DNA of 64,000 bases from Flavobacteriaceae bacterium (GCA_021739635.1 JAIPBH010000009.1:124001-188000); one strand, 5' to 3'; numbered from the stretch's first letter, positions 15,985-26,520 are shown. A program made the numbers and translations. Notes: a model not told the origin generated them from the sequence alone.

Positions 15985-17331
15985 ATGATAAACAAAAAAC
16001 TATTTTTATTAATTTTTATGCTCACATCTGTAATGTTTTCACAAGAAACCATTCAGAGTTTTAGTTTACAACAAGCTATAGACTATGCCTTAGAGCATAA
16101 CAGAACGGCTAAAAATGCTTTAAGAGATATTGAGGCCGCTAAAAAACAAAAATGGGAAACCATTTCAACAGGATTGCCACAAATAAGCGCCTCCATAGAT
16201 TATCAAAATTTTTTAAAACAGCAAATATCTTTAATTCCTGCAGAATTTTTTGGAGGAAATCCTGGAGAATTTGCTGAAGTAACCTTTGGAACCAAACAAA
16301 ATATGTCTGCAACCGCTACTTTAAGTCAAAAAATATTTGATGGTTCCTATTTAGTAGGATTACAATCGGCAAAGGTATATTTAGAAATTTCAAAAAATGC
16401 CAAAACAAAAACCGATTTAGAAGTTAGAAAAGCGGTTATTAATGCCTATGGAAATGTATTACTTGCAGAACAAAGTATTCAAATTCTAGAACGTAATAAA
16501 ACGGTTCTTGAAAAGAATTTATACGAGTTAACCAAAATATATGAAAATGGTTTAGAAGAAGAAGAAAGTGTAGAGCAATTGCAAATCACCTTATCTAGTG
16601 TTGAAAGTTCTCTAAAAAACACCATGCGTTTAAAAACACTAGCCTACCAAATGCTTAATATAACTATGGGGCTTGATGTTTATAATAACACAAAACTTAC
16701 AGATAGTTTAGAAAATTTAACCATCCAAAACATGTCTCTTGAACTGCTTCAAAAAGAATCAAATATTGAAAAAAATATTGATTACCTCATTGCAGAGAAC
16801 GACAAAAAATCAAAAGAACTATTACTTAAACTAGAAAAAAGTAAAGCTTTACCAACTGTAAATGCGTTCCTAAATGGCGGCTATTCTGGCTTTGGAAATT
16901 CATTTGAGTTTGCTAAAAAACAACAACAATGGTTTGGTTCTTCATTATTTGGTGTCAATATGAATATTCCCATTTTTAGTTCTTTAGGAAGAAGCGCAGC
17001 CACACAAAGAGCAAGAATTAATTTATCAAAATCTCAAGATGATTTAATTGAAACCGAACAAAAATTACAACTTCAAATTGCTTCTGCAAAAAGTAATTAT
17101 CAATTCTCTGTTGAAGATTATGATAATAAAAAACAAAACCTTCAACTAGCAGAACGTATTGAACAAAAAAATCAAATTAAATTTTTTGAAGGCATTGCCT
17201 CTAGTTTTGATTTAAGACAAGCACAAACTCAATTATATACAGCACAACAAGAATACTTACAAGCTATGCTTGATGTTATTAACAAAAAAGCTGAATTAGA
17301 AACCGTATTAAATACAATCAACAATCAATAA
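15985..17331 (+). CDS. TolC-family outer membrane efflux protein
   Basis: 448 residues with a signal peptide (ending ...SVMFSQ) and two long alpha-helical repeats of the OEP fold, each rich in Gln, Lys, Ala and Leu. It forms the outer membrane exit channel for the RND pump encoded two genes downstream. The start is 3 bp after tetR and 13 bp separate it from the adaptor gene. Confidence 0.93.
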   Translation: MINKKLFLLIFMLTSVMFSQETIQSFSLQQAIDYALEHNRTAKNALRDIEAAKKQKWETISTGLPQISASIDYQNFLKQQISLIPAEFFGGNPGEFAEVTFGTKQNMSATATLSQKIFDGSYLVGLQSAKVYLEISKNAKTKTDLEVRKAVINAYGNVLLAEQSIQILERNKTVLEKNLYELTKIYENGLEEEESVEQLQITLSSVESSLKNTMRLKTLAYQMLNITMGLDVYNNTKLTDSLENLTIQNMSLELLQKESNIEKNIDYLIAENDKKSKELLLKLEKSKALPTVNAFLNGGYSGFGNSFEFAKKQQQWFGSSLFGVNMNIPIFSSLGRSAATQRARINLSKSQDDLIETEQKLQLQIASAKSNYQFSVEDYDNKKQNLQLAERIEQKNQIKFFEGIASSFDLRQAQTQLYTAQQEYLQAMLDVINKKAELETVLNTINNQ

Positions 17332-17344
17332 AATCAATCAAACC

Positions 17345-18523
17345 ATGAAACATATTATATCCATTCTAGCACTTGTATTTGTATTGACATCATGTAGTAG
17401 CGAGAAAAAACAATCTGTAGAAGAAGTTATTGCAACAAATAATTTAGAAAAAATTAGAGCAAAGAAAAATCTATTAGATGAACAACAACAACTTATAAGT
17501 TCAGAATTAAAACTACTTGATGCAAAAATAAAAGAATTAGATCCATTAGAAAAAATTCCATTGGTTACCACATTTGCTGCCAAAGAAGTTGTTTTTACAC
17601 ATTATTTAGAACTACAAGGAAATGTTAGCACCAAGCAAAATTTAATTATTTATCCAGAATTTTCAGGTGTTTTAACTCAAGTATATGTTAAAGAAGGACA
17701 GCTAGTAAGCAAAGGTCAAATTTTAGCAAAAATAGATGATGGTGGCTTAAGTCAACAATTAGCACAATTACAAATACAAGCAGATTTGGCCAAAACAACA
17801 TTTGACCGTCAAGAAAGACTATGGAATCAAAAAATTGGTAGTGAAATTCAATATTTGCAAGCAAAATCATCATACGAGGCACAATCAAGAGCCGTAAATC
17901 AATTGACTCAACAAATTGAAAAAACAATAGTTAGAGCGCCATTTTCAGGAAGTATTGATGATGTTATTACAGATCAAGGTAGTGTAGTTGCTCCTGGTCA
18001 ATCACAATTATTCAGAATTGTAAATCTAAAAGATATGTATATTGAAACTGATGTGCCAGAACGTTATATTTCTGAGGTTACATCTGGCAAAGAAGTTATG
18101 GTTGAATTTCCAATTTTAGGAAAAACCGTAGATTCAAAAGTGCGTCAAGCAGGTAGTTTTATTAATCCTTCCAACAGAACTTTTAAAGTTGAAGTTGCTG
18201 TACCAAATTATGATGGACAAATAAAACCAAACCTTACAGCTAAACTTAAAATTAACGATTACACAAATAATAAAGCCATTTTAATTCCACAAAGTATTAT
18301 ATCTGAAAATGCTGAAGGAGACCAGTACGTTTATATTATCACCAATAAAAATGGAGACAAAGGAATTGCAAAACAAATCATTGTTGAAACTGGTAAAACA
18401 CAAGGCGATTATATTGAAATTCTTTCTGGTTTAGAACATGAAGACGAAATAATTGATGAGGGTGCACGAAGTGTAAAAGACGGACAAGAAATAAAAATTC
18501 TTGTTATAGAAGATAAGAAATAA
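17345..18523 (+). CDS. RND efflux periplasmic adaptor (HlyD/MFP family)
   Basis: 392-residue lipoprotein (lipobox LTSC, Cys17). After a coiled-coil segment the biotinyl-lipoyl-like domain appears (GVLTQVYVKEGQLVSKGQIL), then a helical hairpin, a second lipoyl half (TIVRAPFSGSIDDV) and a beta-barrel. It bridges the inner membrane RND pump and the TolC-like channel. Confidence 0.93.
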   Translation: MKHIISILALVFVLTSCSSEKKQSVEEVIATNNLEKIRAKKNLLDEQQQLISSELKLLDAKIKELDPLEKIPLVTTFAAKEVVFTHYLELQGNVSTKQNLIIYPEFSGVLTQVYVKEGQLVSKGQILAKIDDGGLSQQLAQLQIQADLAKTTFDRQERLWNQKIGSEIQYLQAKSSYEAQSRAVNQLTQQIEKTIVRAPFSGSIDDVITDQGSVVAPGQSQLFRIVNLKDMYIETDVPERYISEVTSGKEVMVEFPILGKTVDSKVRQAGSFINPSNRTFKVEVAVPNYDGQIKPNLTAKLKINDYTNNKAILIPQSIISENAEGDQYVYIITNKNGDKGIAKQIIVETGKTQGDYIEILSGLEHEDEIIDEGARSVKDGQEIKILVIEDKK

Positions 18524-18547
18524 TTCAACCCTAAAAAGTTTTAAAAA

Positions 18548-21500
18548 ATGACTAAAAAGAAAAAAGAAGCGCATAAGGAATTTGGATTATCATCTTGGGC
18601 TATCAATAATAAAACAACTATGTATGTTTTAATTGTACTGATACTTATTCTTGGTGCCGGAGCTTATTATAGTATGCCTCGTGAAAGTTTTCCTGAAGTA
18701 AAAGAAACCAAAATTTACATTAGCTCCATATATCCAGGAAACACTGCTGAAGACATTGAAAAACTAATCACTGACCCTATTGAAGATAAATTAAAAACGG
18801 TAAGTAATGTGGTTGAAATTACCTCAACCTCACAAGAAGATTATTCAATAATTATTGTTGAATTTGATGAAAACATTTCTGTAGAAGCTGCAAAACAAAA
18901 AGTAAAAGACGAAGTAGATTCTGAAACCTCTGGTGAAGATTGGCCAACGTTTAATGGTGCAAAAGTAGAACCTAATGTTTTTGATTTAAGTCTTTCTGAA
19001 GAAATGCCAATTCTAAACATTAATATATCTGGTGATTATCCTATTGAGAAATTAAAAGCATATGGAGAATATCTAGAAGATGAAATAGAAAGCTTACAAG
19101 AAATTAAACAGGTTGATATTCGCGGAGCACAGGATAAAGAAGTTGAAGTAGCAGTAGATATTTACAAAATGATGGCTGCTCAAGTTAGTTTTAATGATAT
19201 TATAAATACCATTAATGGTGAAAATATGACCATGTCTGCAGGTAATTTAATTACAAGTGGACAACGTCGTACTATTAGAATTATTGGTGAAATAGATAAA
19301 CCTAGTGACCTAGAAAATTTTGTTGTAAAATCTGAACACAACAACCCTATTTATTTAAAAGATATTGCTACAGTTACTTTTAAAGATGAAGACAAAACAA
19401 CATATGCTAGAGAGTTTGGCAAACCTGTTGTGATGTTAGATGTTAAAAAACGTTCTGGAAAAAATATGGTTGCCGCTTCTGAACAAATTAGAACCATTGT
19501 TGATAATGCTGTTGCTAATGTATTTCCTCCAGATTTAAAAGTAACTATTGCTAATGACCAATCATCACAAACCATCGGACAAGTTGACGACTTGGTTAAC
19601 AATATCTTTTTTGGAATAATTCTCGTAGTAACGGTACTTATGTTCTTCTTAGGATTTAAAAATGCCCTATTCGTAGGTTTTGCAATTCCTATGTCCATGT
19701 TTATGTCACTCATGATATTAAATCTTTTAGGATATACCATGAATACCATGATTCTATTTGGTTTAATTATGGGTCTAGGTATGCTTGTTGATAACGGTAT
19801 TGTGGTTGTTGAAAACGTATACAGATTAATGAGTGAAGAAGGATTAAGCAGAACCGAAGCAGCTAAAAAAGGCATTGGTGAAATTGCCTTTCCTATCATT
19901 ATTTCTACCGCCACAACAGTTGCAGCATTTATTCCTTTAGGCTTGTGGCCAGGTATCATGGGAGAATTCATGAAATATTTTCCAATAACACTATCAGTTG
20001 TTTTAGGTTCGTCATTGTTTGTTGCTATCTTCTTTAACTCTGTGATGGTGTCTCAGTTTATGACTACAGAAGACAAAAACTTACCACTAAAACAAATTAT
20101 TAAATTATCTGGTACTATCGCCATCATAGGAATTCTCATTTTTATCTTTGGTGGGAGCTATAGAGGCTTAGGAACACTTATGGTTATCACATCCATATTG
20201 TTATGGGTTTACAGATTGTTCTTAAGAAAATGGTCAAATCATTTTCAAAATAACATTTTACCACGTTATGAACTTTTATATGAACGCACACTTCGTGCTG
20301 CCTTAAAAGGTAAAAGGCCAGTTTTTATTGTCATTGCCACATTTGTATTACTTGTACTTGCGTTTATGGGGTTTGGCGCTTCTATTGGTAGTCAAAGAAC
20401 TAAAGTAGAGTTTTTCCCAGATAATACGCCTAATCAAATTATAGTATATATAGAATACCCTGAAGGCACTGATATTAAAAAAACTAATGCTCTTACAGAA
20501 GATATCGAGAAACGTGTTTACAAAATAATTAATGACCCCATTTTTATGGATGGTGATTATAATTTCTTAGCTGAAAGTGCTGTTTCTCAAGTTGGTGAAG
20601 GCGCAGGAAACCCACAAACAGATGGAGGTTCAGCTGCCGAAATGCCACATCGAGGAAAAATTACAGCAACCATGCGCGAGTTTAAATACAGAAGAGGCGC
20701 AGACAGTAAAGAACTTCTTAAAAAAGTTCAAGAAGCTCTCAAAGACATTTATCCAGGAGTTGCCATTTCTGTTGAAAAAGATGCCGCAGGTCCACCAGCA
20801 GGTTATCCAATAAATATTGAATTAGAAGGTGATGATTATGCTGAATTAATTAATACAGCAGAAAAAATGAGAAACTTCTTAAACACCAAAAATATCCAAG
20901 GGATTGATGAATTGAAAATTGATGTCAATAAATCAAAACCTGCCATGCAAGTTCAGGTTGATAGAAAAAAAGCTGGTGAGTTAGGAGTTTCATCAGGTCA
21001 AGTAGGCCAACAATTGCGTAATTCTATTTTTGGAGCTAAAGCTGGTATTTACAAAGAAAATGGAGATGATTATGATATTTATGTTAGGTTTAATGAAGAA
21101 AATAGGTATAATACAAGCGCTATTTTTAACCAGAAAATTACTTTTAGAGATATGGCATCTGGCCAAATAAAAGAAATTCCTGTATCAGCTGTGGCAAAAC
21201 AAAATAACACATCTGGTTTTAGCGCAATAAAACATAGAGATGTAAAACGTGTAGTAACCTTATACTCTGCATTATCTCCTGGGTTTACAGATGCAGGAGC
21301 TATCGTTTCTAAAATTCAACATGAAATGCAATCCTTTACTGAAAAACCTGATACTATAAAAATTGATTATACAGGTCAAATTGAAGAGCAAAATAAACAA
21401 ATGGCATTTTTAATGAGTGCGTTCTTTATAGGTTTAGGGCTAATTTTCTTCATATTAATATTCCAGTTTAATTCAGTTTCAAAACCTGGTATTATCATGT

Positions 21501-22042
21501 TGGCTGTTTTCTTAAGTTTTATCGGAGTCTTTGGAGGAATGGTAATAACTGGTAGTTCTTTTGTAATTATGATGACCATGATGGGTATTATATCACTCGC
21601 TGGTATCGTAGTAAATAATGGTGTGGTTCTTTTAGATTATACCCAATTATTAATTGACCGAAAAAAGATTGAATATGATTTAGATGACAGTCAATACATA
21701 AGTAAAGAAGACCTTTTTGAAGCTATTGTTAAAGCTGGAAAAGCACGTTTAAGACCTGTATTATTAACAGCTATAACAACTATTTTAGGTTTAATACCAC
21801 TTGCTATTGGTTTAAATATAAATTTCTTTACCTTTTTTAGTGATTTTAATGCCAATATTTATATGGGCGGTGATAACGTTATTTTCTGGGGACCATTAGC
21901 TTGGACCGTTATTTACGGCTTATTTGTAGCCACGTTTTTAACTCTAGTAGTAGTTCCTATATTATTTTACTTAATAACTAGGTTTAAAATGTGGTTATAT
22001 AATGATAGAGTTTCTAGTAAAAAGAATCTTGTAACTGAATAA
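18548..22042 (+). CDS. RND family efflux permease
   Basis: 1164-residue inner membrane pump of the AcrB/HAE group with twelve spans and two large periplasmic loops. The N-terminal signature PRESFPEVKETKIYISSIYP is typical. In TM4 the proton-relay pair, Asp-Asp in AcrB, reads LVDNGIVVVENV, keeping one Asp; the Lys expected in TM10 is replaced in IVVNNGVVLLDY. Such variants are common in Bacteroidota pumps and may couple differently. Substrates are unknown. It is the last gene of the tetR operon and is closed by a strong terminator. Confidence 0.92.
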   Translation: MTKKKKEAHKEFGLSSWAINNKTTMYVLIVLILILGAGAYYSMPRESFPEVKETKIYISSIYPGNTAEDIEKLITDPIEDKLKTVSNVVEITSTSQEDYSIIIVEFDENISVEAAKQKVKDEVDSETSGEDWPTFNGAKVEPNVFDLSLSEEMPILNINISGDYPIEKLKAYGEYLEDEIESLQEIKQVDIRGAQDKEVEVAVDIYKMMAAQVSFNDIINTINGENMTMSAGNLITSGQRRTIRIIGEIDKPSDLENFVVKSEHNNPIYLKDIATVTFKDEDKTTYAREFGKPVVMLDVKKRSGKNMVAASEQIRTIVDNAVANVFPPDLKVTIANDQSSQTIGQVDDLVNNIFFGIILVVTVLMFFLGFKNALFVGFAIPMSMFMSLMILNLLGYTMNTMILFGLIMGLGMLVDNGIVVVENVYRLMSEEGLSRTEAAKKGIGEIAFPIIISTATTVAAFIPLGLWPGIMGEFMKYFPITLSVVLGSSLFVAIFFNSVMVSQFMTTEDKNLPLKQIIKLSGTIAIIGILIFIFGGSYRGLGTLMVITSILLWVYRLFLRKWSNHFQNNILPRYELLYERTLRAALKGKRPVFIVIATFVLLVLAFMGFGASIGSQRTKVEFFPDNTPNQIIVYIEYPEGTDIKKTNALTEDIEKRVYKIINDPIFMDGDYNFLAESAVSQVGEGAGNPQTDGGSAAEMPHRGKITATMREFKYRRGADSKELLKKVQEALKDIYPGVAISVEKDAAGPPAGYPINIELEGDDYAELINTAEKMRNFLNTKNIQGIDELKIDVNKSKPAMQVQVDRKKAGELGVSSGQVGQQLRNSIFGAKAGIYKENGDDYDIYVRFNEENRYNTSAIFNQKITFRDMASGQIKEIPVSAVAKQNNTSGFSAIKHRDVKRVVTLYSALSPGFTDAGAIVSKIQHEMQSFTEKPDTIKIDYTGQIEEQNKQMAFLMSAFFIGLGLIFFILIFQFNSVSKPGIIMLAVFLSFIGVFGGMVITGSSFVIMMTMMGIISLAGIVVNNGVVLLDYTQLLIDRKKIEYDLDDSQYISKEDLFEAIVKAGKARLRPVLLTAITTILGLIPLAIGLNINFFTFFSDFNANIYMGGDNVIFWGPLAWTVIYGLFVATFLTLVVVPILFYLITRFKMWLYNDRVSSKKNLVTE

Positions 22043-22063
22043 ATTAAAATTTAGAAATTAATT

Positions 22064-22098
22064 AAAAAATTGCCTTAACAATTGTTAAGGCTTTTTTT
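22064..22098 (+). terminator. Terminator of the efflux operon
   Basis: A fully palindromic 20-bp core GCCTTAACAATTGTTAAGGC (22072-22091) with A-tract and seven T residues. It ends 49 bp before the aspS start. Confidence 0.9.
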
Positions 22099-22120
22099 AT
22101 TCATAATCATTAAACTTCCT

Positions 22121-22128
22121 TAAATTTG
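22121..22128 (+). promoter_or_regulatory. -7 promoter element of aspS
   Basis: TAAATTTG, a full TAnnTTTG match, 18 bp before the ATG at 22147. Because it overlaps the upstream in-frame ATG at 22126, translation must start at 22147. Confidence 0.55.
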
Positions 22129-22146
22129 CACTTCAAATTTCTTAAT

Positions 22147-23901
22147 ATGTACAGAAGTCATAATTGTGGTGAATTAAACGCATCACATATAAATAAAGAG
22201 GTGGTACTTGCAGGTTGGGTACAAAAATCACGTGATAAAGGATTCATGATTTGGGTAGATCTTCGTGATCGTTATGGAATTACTCAACTTATTTTTGATG
22301 AAGAGCGTACTTCAAAAAATATCATTCAAGAAGCTAAAACTCTTGGTAGAGAATTTGTTATTCAGGTTAAAGGAACCGTCATTGAGCGTGCTTCAAAAAA
22401 TCCTAACCTTTCTACCGGTGATATTGAAATTTTAGTTTCAGAATTAACGGTGCTAAACAAAGCATTACTTCCGCCTTTTACTATTGAAGATGAAACTGAT
22501 GGTGGCGAAGAATTACGTATGAAATACCGTTATTTAGACATTCGTCGCAATCCTGTAAAAAACAGTTTGATTTTTAGACATAAAGTAGCGCAAGCCGTTA
22601 GAAATTATTTATCTAAAGAAGGTTTTATTGAGGTTGAAACGCCTTATTTAATCAAATCTACTCCCGAAGGCGCTCGCGATTTTGTGGTTCCAAGCCGAAT
22701 GAATGCAGGACAATTTTATGCGCTTCCACAATCACCTCAAACCTTTAAGCAATTGCTTATGGTTGGTGGCATGGATAAGTATTTTCAAATTGTAAAATGT
22801 TTTAGAGATGAAGATTTACGTGCCGACAGACAACCAGAATTTACACAAATAGACTGCGAAATGGCCTTTGTTGAGCAAGAAGATATTTTAAATGCTTTTG
22901 AAGGCTTAACACGTCACTTACTAAAAGAAATAAATGGAATCGAAATAGAAAAATTCCCTAGAATGCTCTATGATGACGCCATGCGGTTATACGGAAACGA
23001 TAAACCAGACATTCGTTTTGGAATGCAGTTTGGAGAATTAAATAGTGTAACTCAACATAAAGACTTTGGAGTTTTTAATACTGCCGAACTCGTTGTTGGT
23101 ATTGCCGTTCCTGGTGGCAATAATTTTACTAGAAAAGACATTGACCAATTAATCGATTGGATAAAACGTCCACAAATTGGTGCTTTAGGAATGGTATATT
23201 GCCGTTGTAACGAAGACGGTACTTTTAAATCGTCGGTAGATAAATTTTATGACGAAACTGATTTAGCAAAATGGGCAGAAATTACAGGTGCTAAAGCCGG
23301 TGATTTAATGTGTGTTCTTTCAGGTGAAGCAAACAAAGTAAGAGGCCAGTTAAGCGCTTTAAGAATGGAACTTGCTACGCGTTTAGGGTTGCGTAAACCA
23401 CATGAATTTGCTCCGCTTTGGGTAATTGATTTCCCTCTTTTAGAATGGGATGAAGATACTAAACGTTACCATGCCATGCATCATCCTTTTACCTCGCCAA
23501 AACCTGGACAAATAGAATTATTGGCCACAAATCCTGGAGACGTTAAAGCCAACGCTTATGATTTAGTTTTGAATGGAAACGAAATTGGTGGTGGTTCTAT
23601 TAGAATTCATGATAAAAAAACACAAGCCTTAATGTTTAATTATTTGGGCTTTACTCCCGAAGAAGCTAAAGCACAATTTGGTTTCTTAATGGACGCGTTT
23701 CAGTATGGCGCACCACCACATGGAGGTTTAGCTTTTGGTTTAGACCGATTGGTTGCCATTTTAGCAGGTCAAGAAATTATTCGAGATTTTATTGCGTTTC
23801 CAAAAAACAATTCCGGACGTGATGTTATGATTGATGCGCCTGCGCCTATAGATGATAAGCAACTTGAAGAACTATGTTTAAAACTTAACATTAAACCATA
23901 A
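22147..23901 (+). CDS. aspS: aspartyl-tRNA synthetase
   Basis: Class II synthetase of 584 residues charging tRNA-Asp. It shows the N-terminal OB-fold anticodon domain ([35 protein letters not shown]), motif 2 ([20 protein letters not shown]), the bacterial GAD insertion and motif 3 ([14 protein letters not shown]). The start at 22147 is chosen over 22126 because the promoter element lies at 22121-22128 and the family begins MYRSH-like. Confidence 0.97.
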   Translation: MYRSHNCGELNASHINKEVVLAGWVQKSRDKGFMIWVDLRDRYGITQLIFDEERTSKNIIQEAKTLGREFVIQVKGTVIERASKNPNLSTGDIEILVSELTVLNKALLPPFTIEDETDGGEELRMKYRYLDIRRNPVKNSLIFRHKVAQAVRNYLSKEGFIEVETPYLIKSTPEGARDFVVPSRMNAGQFYALPQSPQTFKQLLMVGGMDKYFQIVKCFRDEDLRADRQPEFTQIDCEMAFVEQEDILNAFEGLTRHLLKEINGIEIEKFPRMLYDDAMRLYGNDKPDIRFGMQFGELNSVTQHKDFGVFNTAELVVGIAVPGGNNFTRKDIDQLIDWIKRPQIGALGMVYCRCNEDGTFKSSVDKFYDETDLAKWAEITGAKAGDLMCVLSGEANKVRGQLSALRMELATRLGLRKPHEFAPLWVIDFPLLEWDEDTKRYHAMHHPFTSPKPGQIELLATNPGDVKANAYDLVLNGNEIGGGSIRIHDKKTQALMFNYLGFTPEEAKAQFGFLMDAFQYGAPPHGGLAFGLDRLVAILAGQEIIRDFIAFPKNNSGRDVMIDAPAPIDDKQLEELCLKLNIKP

Positions 23902-23905
23902 TACT

Positions 23906-23930
23906 AAATCCTGCTCATGCAGGATTTTTT
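23906..23930 (+). terminator. Terminator of aspS
   Basis: A 9-bp stem AAATCCTGC/GCAGGATTT with loop TCAT and trailing T residues. The ATG at 23917 lies inside the loop and is therefore not a start for the next gene. Confidence 0.88.
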
Positions 23931-23932
23931 AG

Positions 23933-23940
23933 TAGCTTTG
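23933..23940 (+). promoter_or_regulatory. -7 promoter element of the ClC gene
   Basis: TAGCTTTG matches TAnnTTTG and ends 3 bp before the ATG at 23944, which would give a leaderless or almost leaderless transcript. A -33 part would have to lie in the aspS terminator. Confidence 0.35.
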
Positions 23941-23943
23941 ATT

Positions 23944-25731
23944 ATGCCAAAACAAACCATTCTTAAACAAATACTTATCTGGAGAGCAAAATACATCTCT
24001 CACAGACAGTTTGTATATATTTTAAGTGTAGTCATTGGCTTTACTTCTGGTGTTGGTGCCGTTGTTTTAAAAAACTTAACGCATTTTATTCAACATTTGC
24101 TTGAAGGTAATTTAATAAAATATTACTATCATGCTTTTTACTTTTTATTTCCAATTATTGGACTCACATTAGTTTACCTAGCTATAAAATATGTCATAAG
24201 AAATAAAGTAAGTCATGGTATTCCTTCAACCCTTTATGCTATTTCAAAGCGAAAAGGAATCATGAAACAATATCAAATGTTTGGTTCTATTTTAACAGCG
24301 CCACTTACCGTAGGTTTTGGTGGTTCGGTTGGATTGGAAGGCCCTACCGTTGCTACTGGTGCGGCCATAGGTTCAAACATTTCCAGAATGTTTCATATGA
24401 ACCAAAATACCAGGAATTTATTAATTGGTTGTGCCGCTGCTGGAGCCATGAGTTCCATATTTAAAGCACCTATTGCTGCCATTATTTTTGCTATTGAAGT
24501 CTTTAGTTTAGATTTAACTATCGCCTCTATGTTGCCGCTTTTGTTAGCATCGCTTTCAGCTATTTTAACGTCGTATTTTTTCTTTGGAAATGATATTTTA
24601 TTACCCTTTAGAATTGAAGATGAATTTGTACTGTCTGATGCGCCTTTTTATATTATTCTTGGGGTATTCGCCGCAATAACGTCTATTTATTTTGCCCAGG
24701 TTTACGACAAAATCCAAAAGTTTTTCGACAAAATTGGCACGCCCATAAAACGATTAATAGTTGGTGGTGTTGGTTTGGGTTTATTAATTTATTTCATTCC
24801 GCCACTATATGGTGAAGGCTTTGATGTTATCAATAATCTAATTGCAGGAAACGCTGAAAAAGCTCTTGAAAATAACTTAATGCAAATGGACTTAACGAAT
24901 ATTTGGATTGTTATTTTGCTTTTAGCTGGTCTTGTTTTTTTTAAAATTATAGCCAGTTCATTAACTTTTGGTGCTGGTGGTGTTGGTGGTATTTTTGCTC
25001 CAACCCTTTTTATGGGCAGCATTATGGGCAATTGCATTGCTAAAATCATCAATCATTGCGGGCTGTTTAGTTCGCCCATCTCCGAAAGTAATTTTACACT
25101 GGTAGGCATGGCTGGCTTATTAGCCGGTGTTTTGCATGCGCCCTTAACGGCTATTTTCTTAATTGCCGAACTTACTGGAGGTTACGAACTTTTTATTCCG
25201 CTAATGCTAACTGCTACCATTTCTTTTGGTTTAACTAAATATTTCAGTCCACATTCTGTTTATAACATGCAATTGGGCAGAAAAGGCGAATTGATTACCC
25301 ACGACAAAGATCATGCGGTATTAACGTTTATGAATATTGATAAAGTTATTGAAACCAATTTTGTGAGTATAACCTCAAATATGAACTTAGGTGAAATAAT
25401 CAATACCGCCGTAATCCAATCTAAAAGAAATATTTTCCCAGTAATTGATGCAAAAACAAAAGCTTTAGTTGGCATCATCCTGTTAGATGATTTAAGACCT
25501 ATTATGTTCGATCAAGATTTATACGGAGAAATAAGAGCGCACGATATTATGCAACCCGCTCCTGAGATTATTGACGTAGACAAAGATAAAATGACCGATA
25601 TCATGAAGAAATTTCAAGATAGTAGTGCTTGGAATTTGCCCGTCGTAAAAAATGATGTTTATATAGGATTCGTGTCAAAATCTAAGCTTTTAACAGCTTA
25701 CAGAAGGCAGTTAATTAATTTTACTAAATAA
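23944..25731 (+). CDS. ClC-family chloride channel/transporter with CBS domains
   Basis: 595-residue membrane protein with about ten hydrophobic segments. The ion-selectivity motifs are HGIPS, GSVGLEGPTV, whose Glu corresponds to the gating glutamate of ClC proteins, and GVGGIFAPTLF. The C-terminal 140 residues contain two CBS domains (LGEIINTAVIQSKRNIFPVI; VDKDKMTDIMKKF) that usually bind adenine nucleotides. It may move Cl- or another anion, with or without H+ exchange. The start at 23944 avoids the terminator loop upstream. Confidence 0.92.
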   Translation: MPKQTILKQILIWRAKYISHRQFVYILSVVIGFTSGVGAVVLKNLTHFIQHLLEGNLIKYYYHAFYFLFPIIGLTLVYLAIKYVIRNKVSHGIPSTLYAISKRKGIMKQYQMFGSILTAPLTVGFGGSVGLEGPTVATGAAIGSNISRMFHMNQNTRNLLIGCAAAGAMSSIFKAPIAAIIFAIEVFSLDLTIASMLPLLLASLSAILTSYFFFGNDILLPFRIEDEFVLSDAPFYIILGVFAAITSIYFAQVYDKIQKFFDKIGTPIKRLIVGGVGLGLLIYFIPPLYGEGFDVINNLIAGNAEKALENNLMQMDLTNIWIVILLLAGLVFFKIIASSLTFGAGGVGGIFAPTLFMGSIMGNCIAKIINHCGLFSSPISESNFTLVGMAGLLAGVLHAPLTAIFLIAELTGGYELFIPLMLTATISFGLTKYFSPHSVYNMQLGRKGELITHDKDHAVLTFMNIDKVIETNFVSITSNMNLGEIINTAVIQSKRNIFPVIDAKTKALVGIILLDDLRPIMFDQDLYGEIRAHDIMQPAPEIIDVDKDKMTDIMKKFQDSSAWNLPVVKNDVYIGFVSKSKLLTAYRRQLINFTK

Positions 25732-25732
25732 C

Positions 25733-25969
25733 ATGAAGTATTTAATTGTTCTATTATCAATCCTATCTATTGGAAGTATCCTAATAGGATATTTCGCTGG
25801 TTTTCAAAACTCAGAAAAATTCATTGGCTTTGGGGTTTTAGGGCTTTTTTTTATTGTTTTTCCTTTATTTTCTTATCACCGATGGAAAGATAAAGACGTT
25901 AAAGATTACATGCTTACCAAAGAAAATTTAGATAAAATGCGCGACCGCGAAAAACACACCAGAAAATAA
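25733..25969 (+). CDS. small two-span membrane protein
   Basis: 78 residues: two hydrophobic segments (LIVLLSILSIGSILIGYFAG and FIGFGVLGLFFIVFPLF) and a charged cytoplasmic tail rich in Lys, Asp and Arg. It starts 1 bp after the ClC stop and is probably translated with it, so it may be an accessory subunit. I do not recognise a family. Confidence 0.75.
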   Translation: MKYLIVLLSILSIGSILIGYFAGFQNSEKFIGFGVLGLFFIVFPLFSYHRWKDKDVKDYMLTKENLDKMRDREKHTRK

Positions 25970-25980
25970 TTTTATTTTGA

Positions 25981-26061
25981 GCGTTACCACAAGGGTCGGG
26001 CTGTTCGTTGCAAGTCCTCGCTCGTACCTCGCTGTGGGCTTTCCACTGCCATCCCTAACGC
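25981..26061. repeat. GC-rich REP-like intergenic element
   Basis: An 81-bp stretch, clearly richer in G and C than its surroundings, bounded by GCGTTA and TAACGC as inverted ends and containing AAGGGTCGGGCTGTTCGTTG and GGGCTTTCCACTGCC. It lies between two convergent genes. It resembles dispersed intergenic elements I know from flavobacterial genomes; copies elsewhere cannot be checked here. Confidence 0.6.
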
Positions 26062-26070
26062 AATCCAGGT

Positions 26071-26520
26071 CTAATTCAAATTTCGTCTTTCAATAAAAAA
26101 CCGCTTTAAAAGTTCAGATGCTTCTTCTTCTAAAACACCACCTCGCATAATGGTTTTAGGATGCAATTTGGTTTTTAAATGAATACAACCACGCTCTAAA
26201 TCTCTAGCGCCATACACAATATTTGATATCTGGCTCCAATACAAAGCACCTGCACACATCTGGCAAGGTTCTAAAGTCACATAAAGTGTACAATTTTGTA
26301 AATACTTACCACCTAAAAAATTAGCTGCTGCAGTAATAGCCTGCATTTCTGCATGAGCTGTAACATCATTTAGGGTTTCTGTTAAATTATGCCCTTTAGC
26401 AATAATTCTATTTTCAATCACAATCACAGCACCAACAGGAATTTCGCCTTTTTCAAAAGCTATTTCAGCTTCTAAAAGAGCTTTTTTCATAAAATACGTA
26501 TCGTCAAATGGATTTAGCAT
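26071..26520 (-). CDS. tadA: tRNA-specific adenosine deaminase
   Basis: 149-residue zinc deaminase that converts A34 to inosine in tRNA-Arg(ACG). The catalytic motif HAEMQAI (H56, E58) and zinc cysteines in LEPCQMC (C86, C89) are intact. The N-terminal DDTYFMKKALLEAEIAF and the GEIPVGAVIV segment fit TadA. Divergent from dxs. Confidence 0.95.
   Translation of the reverse strand: MLNPFDDTYFMKKALLEAEIAFEKGEIPVGAVIVIENRIIAKGHNLTETLNDVTAHAEMQAITAAANFLGGKYLQNCTLYVTLEPCQMCAGALYWSQISNIVYGARDLERGCIHLKTKLHPKTIMRGGVLEEEASELLKRFFIERRNLN

Noticed and set aside
19351-19971. 206-codon minus-strand frame inside the RND pump gene
   Set aside because: It is a shadow of the pump's coding frame, without family features, promoter or neighbours.
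23917-23943. Longer N-terminus of the ClC protein
   Set aside because: The ATG is in the loop of the aspS terminator and before the promoter element.
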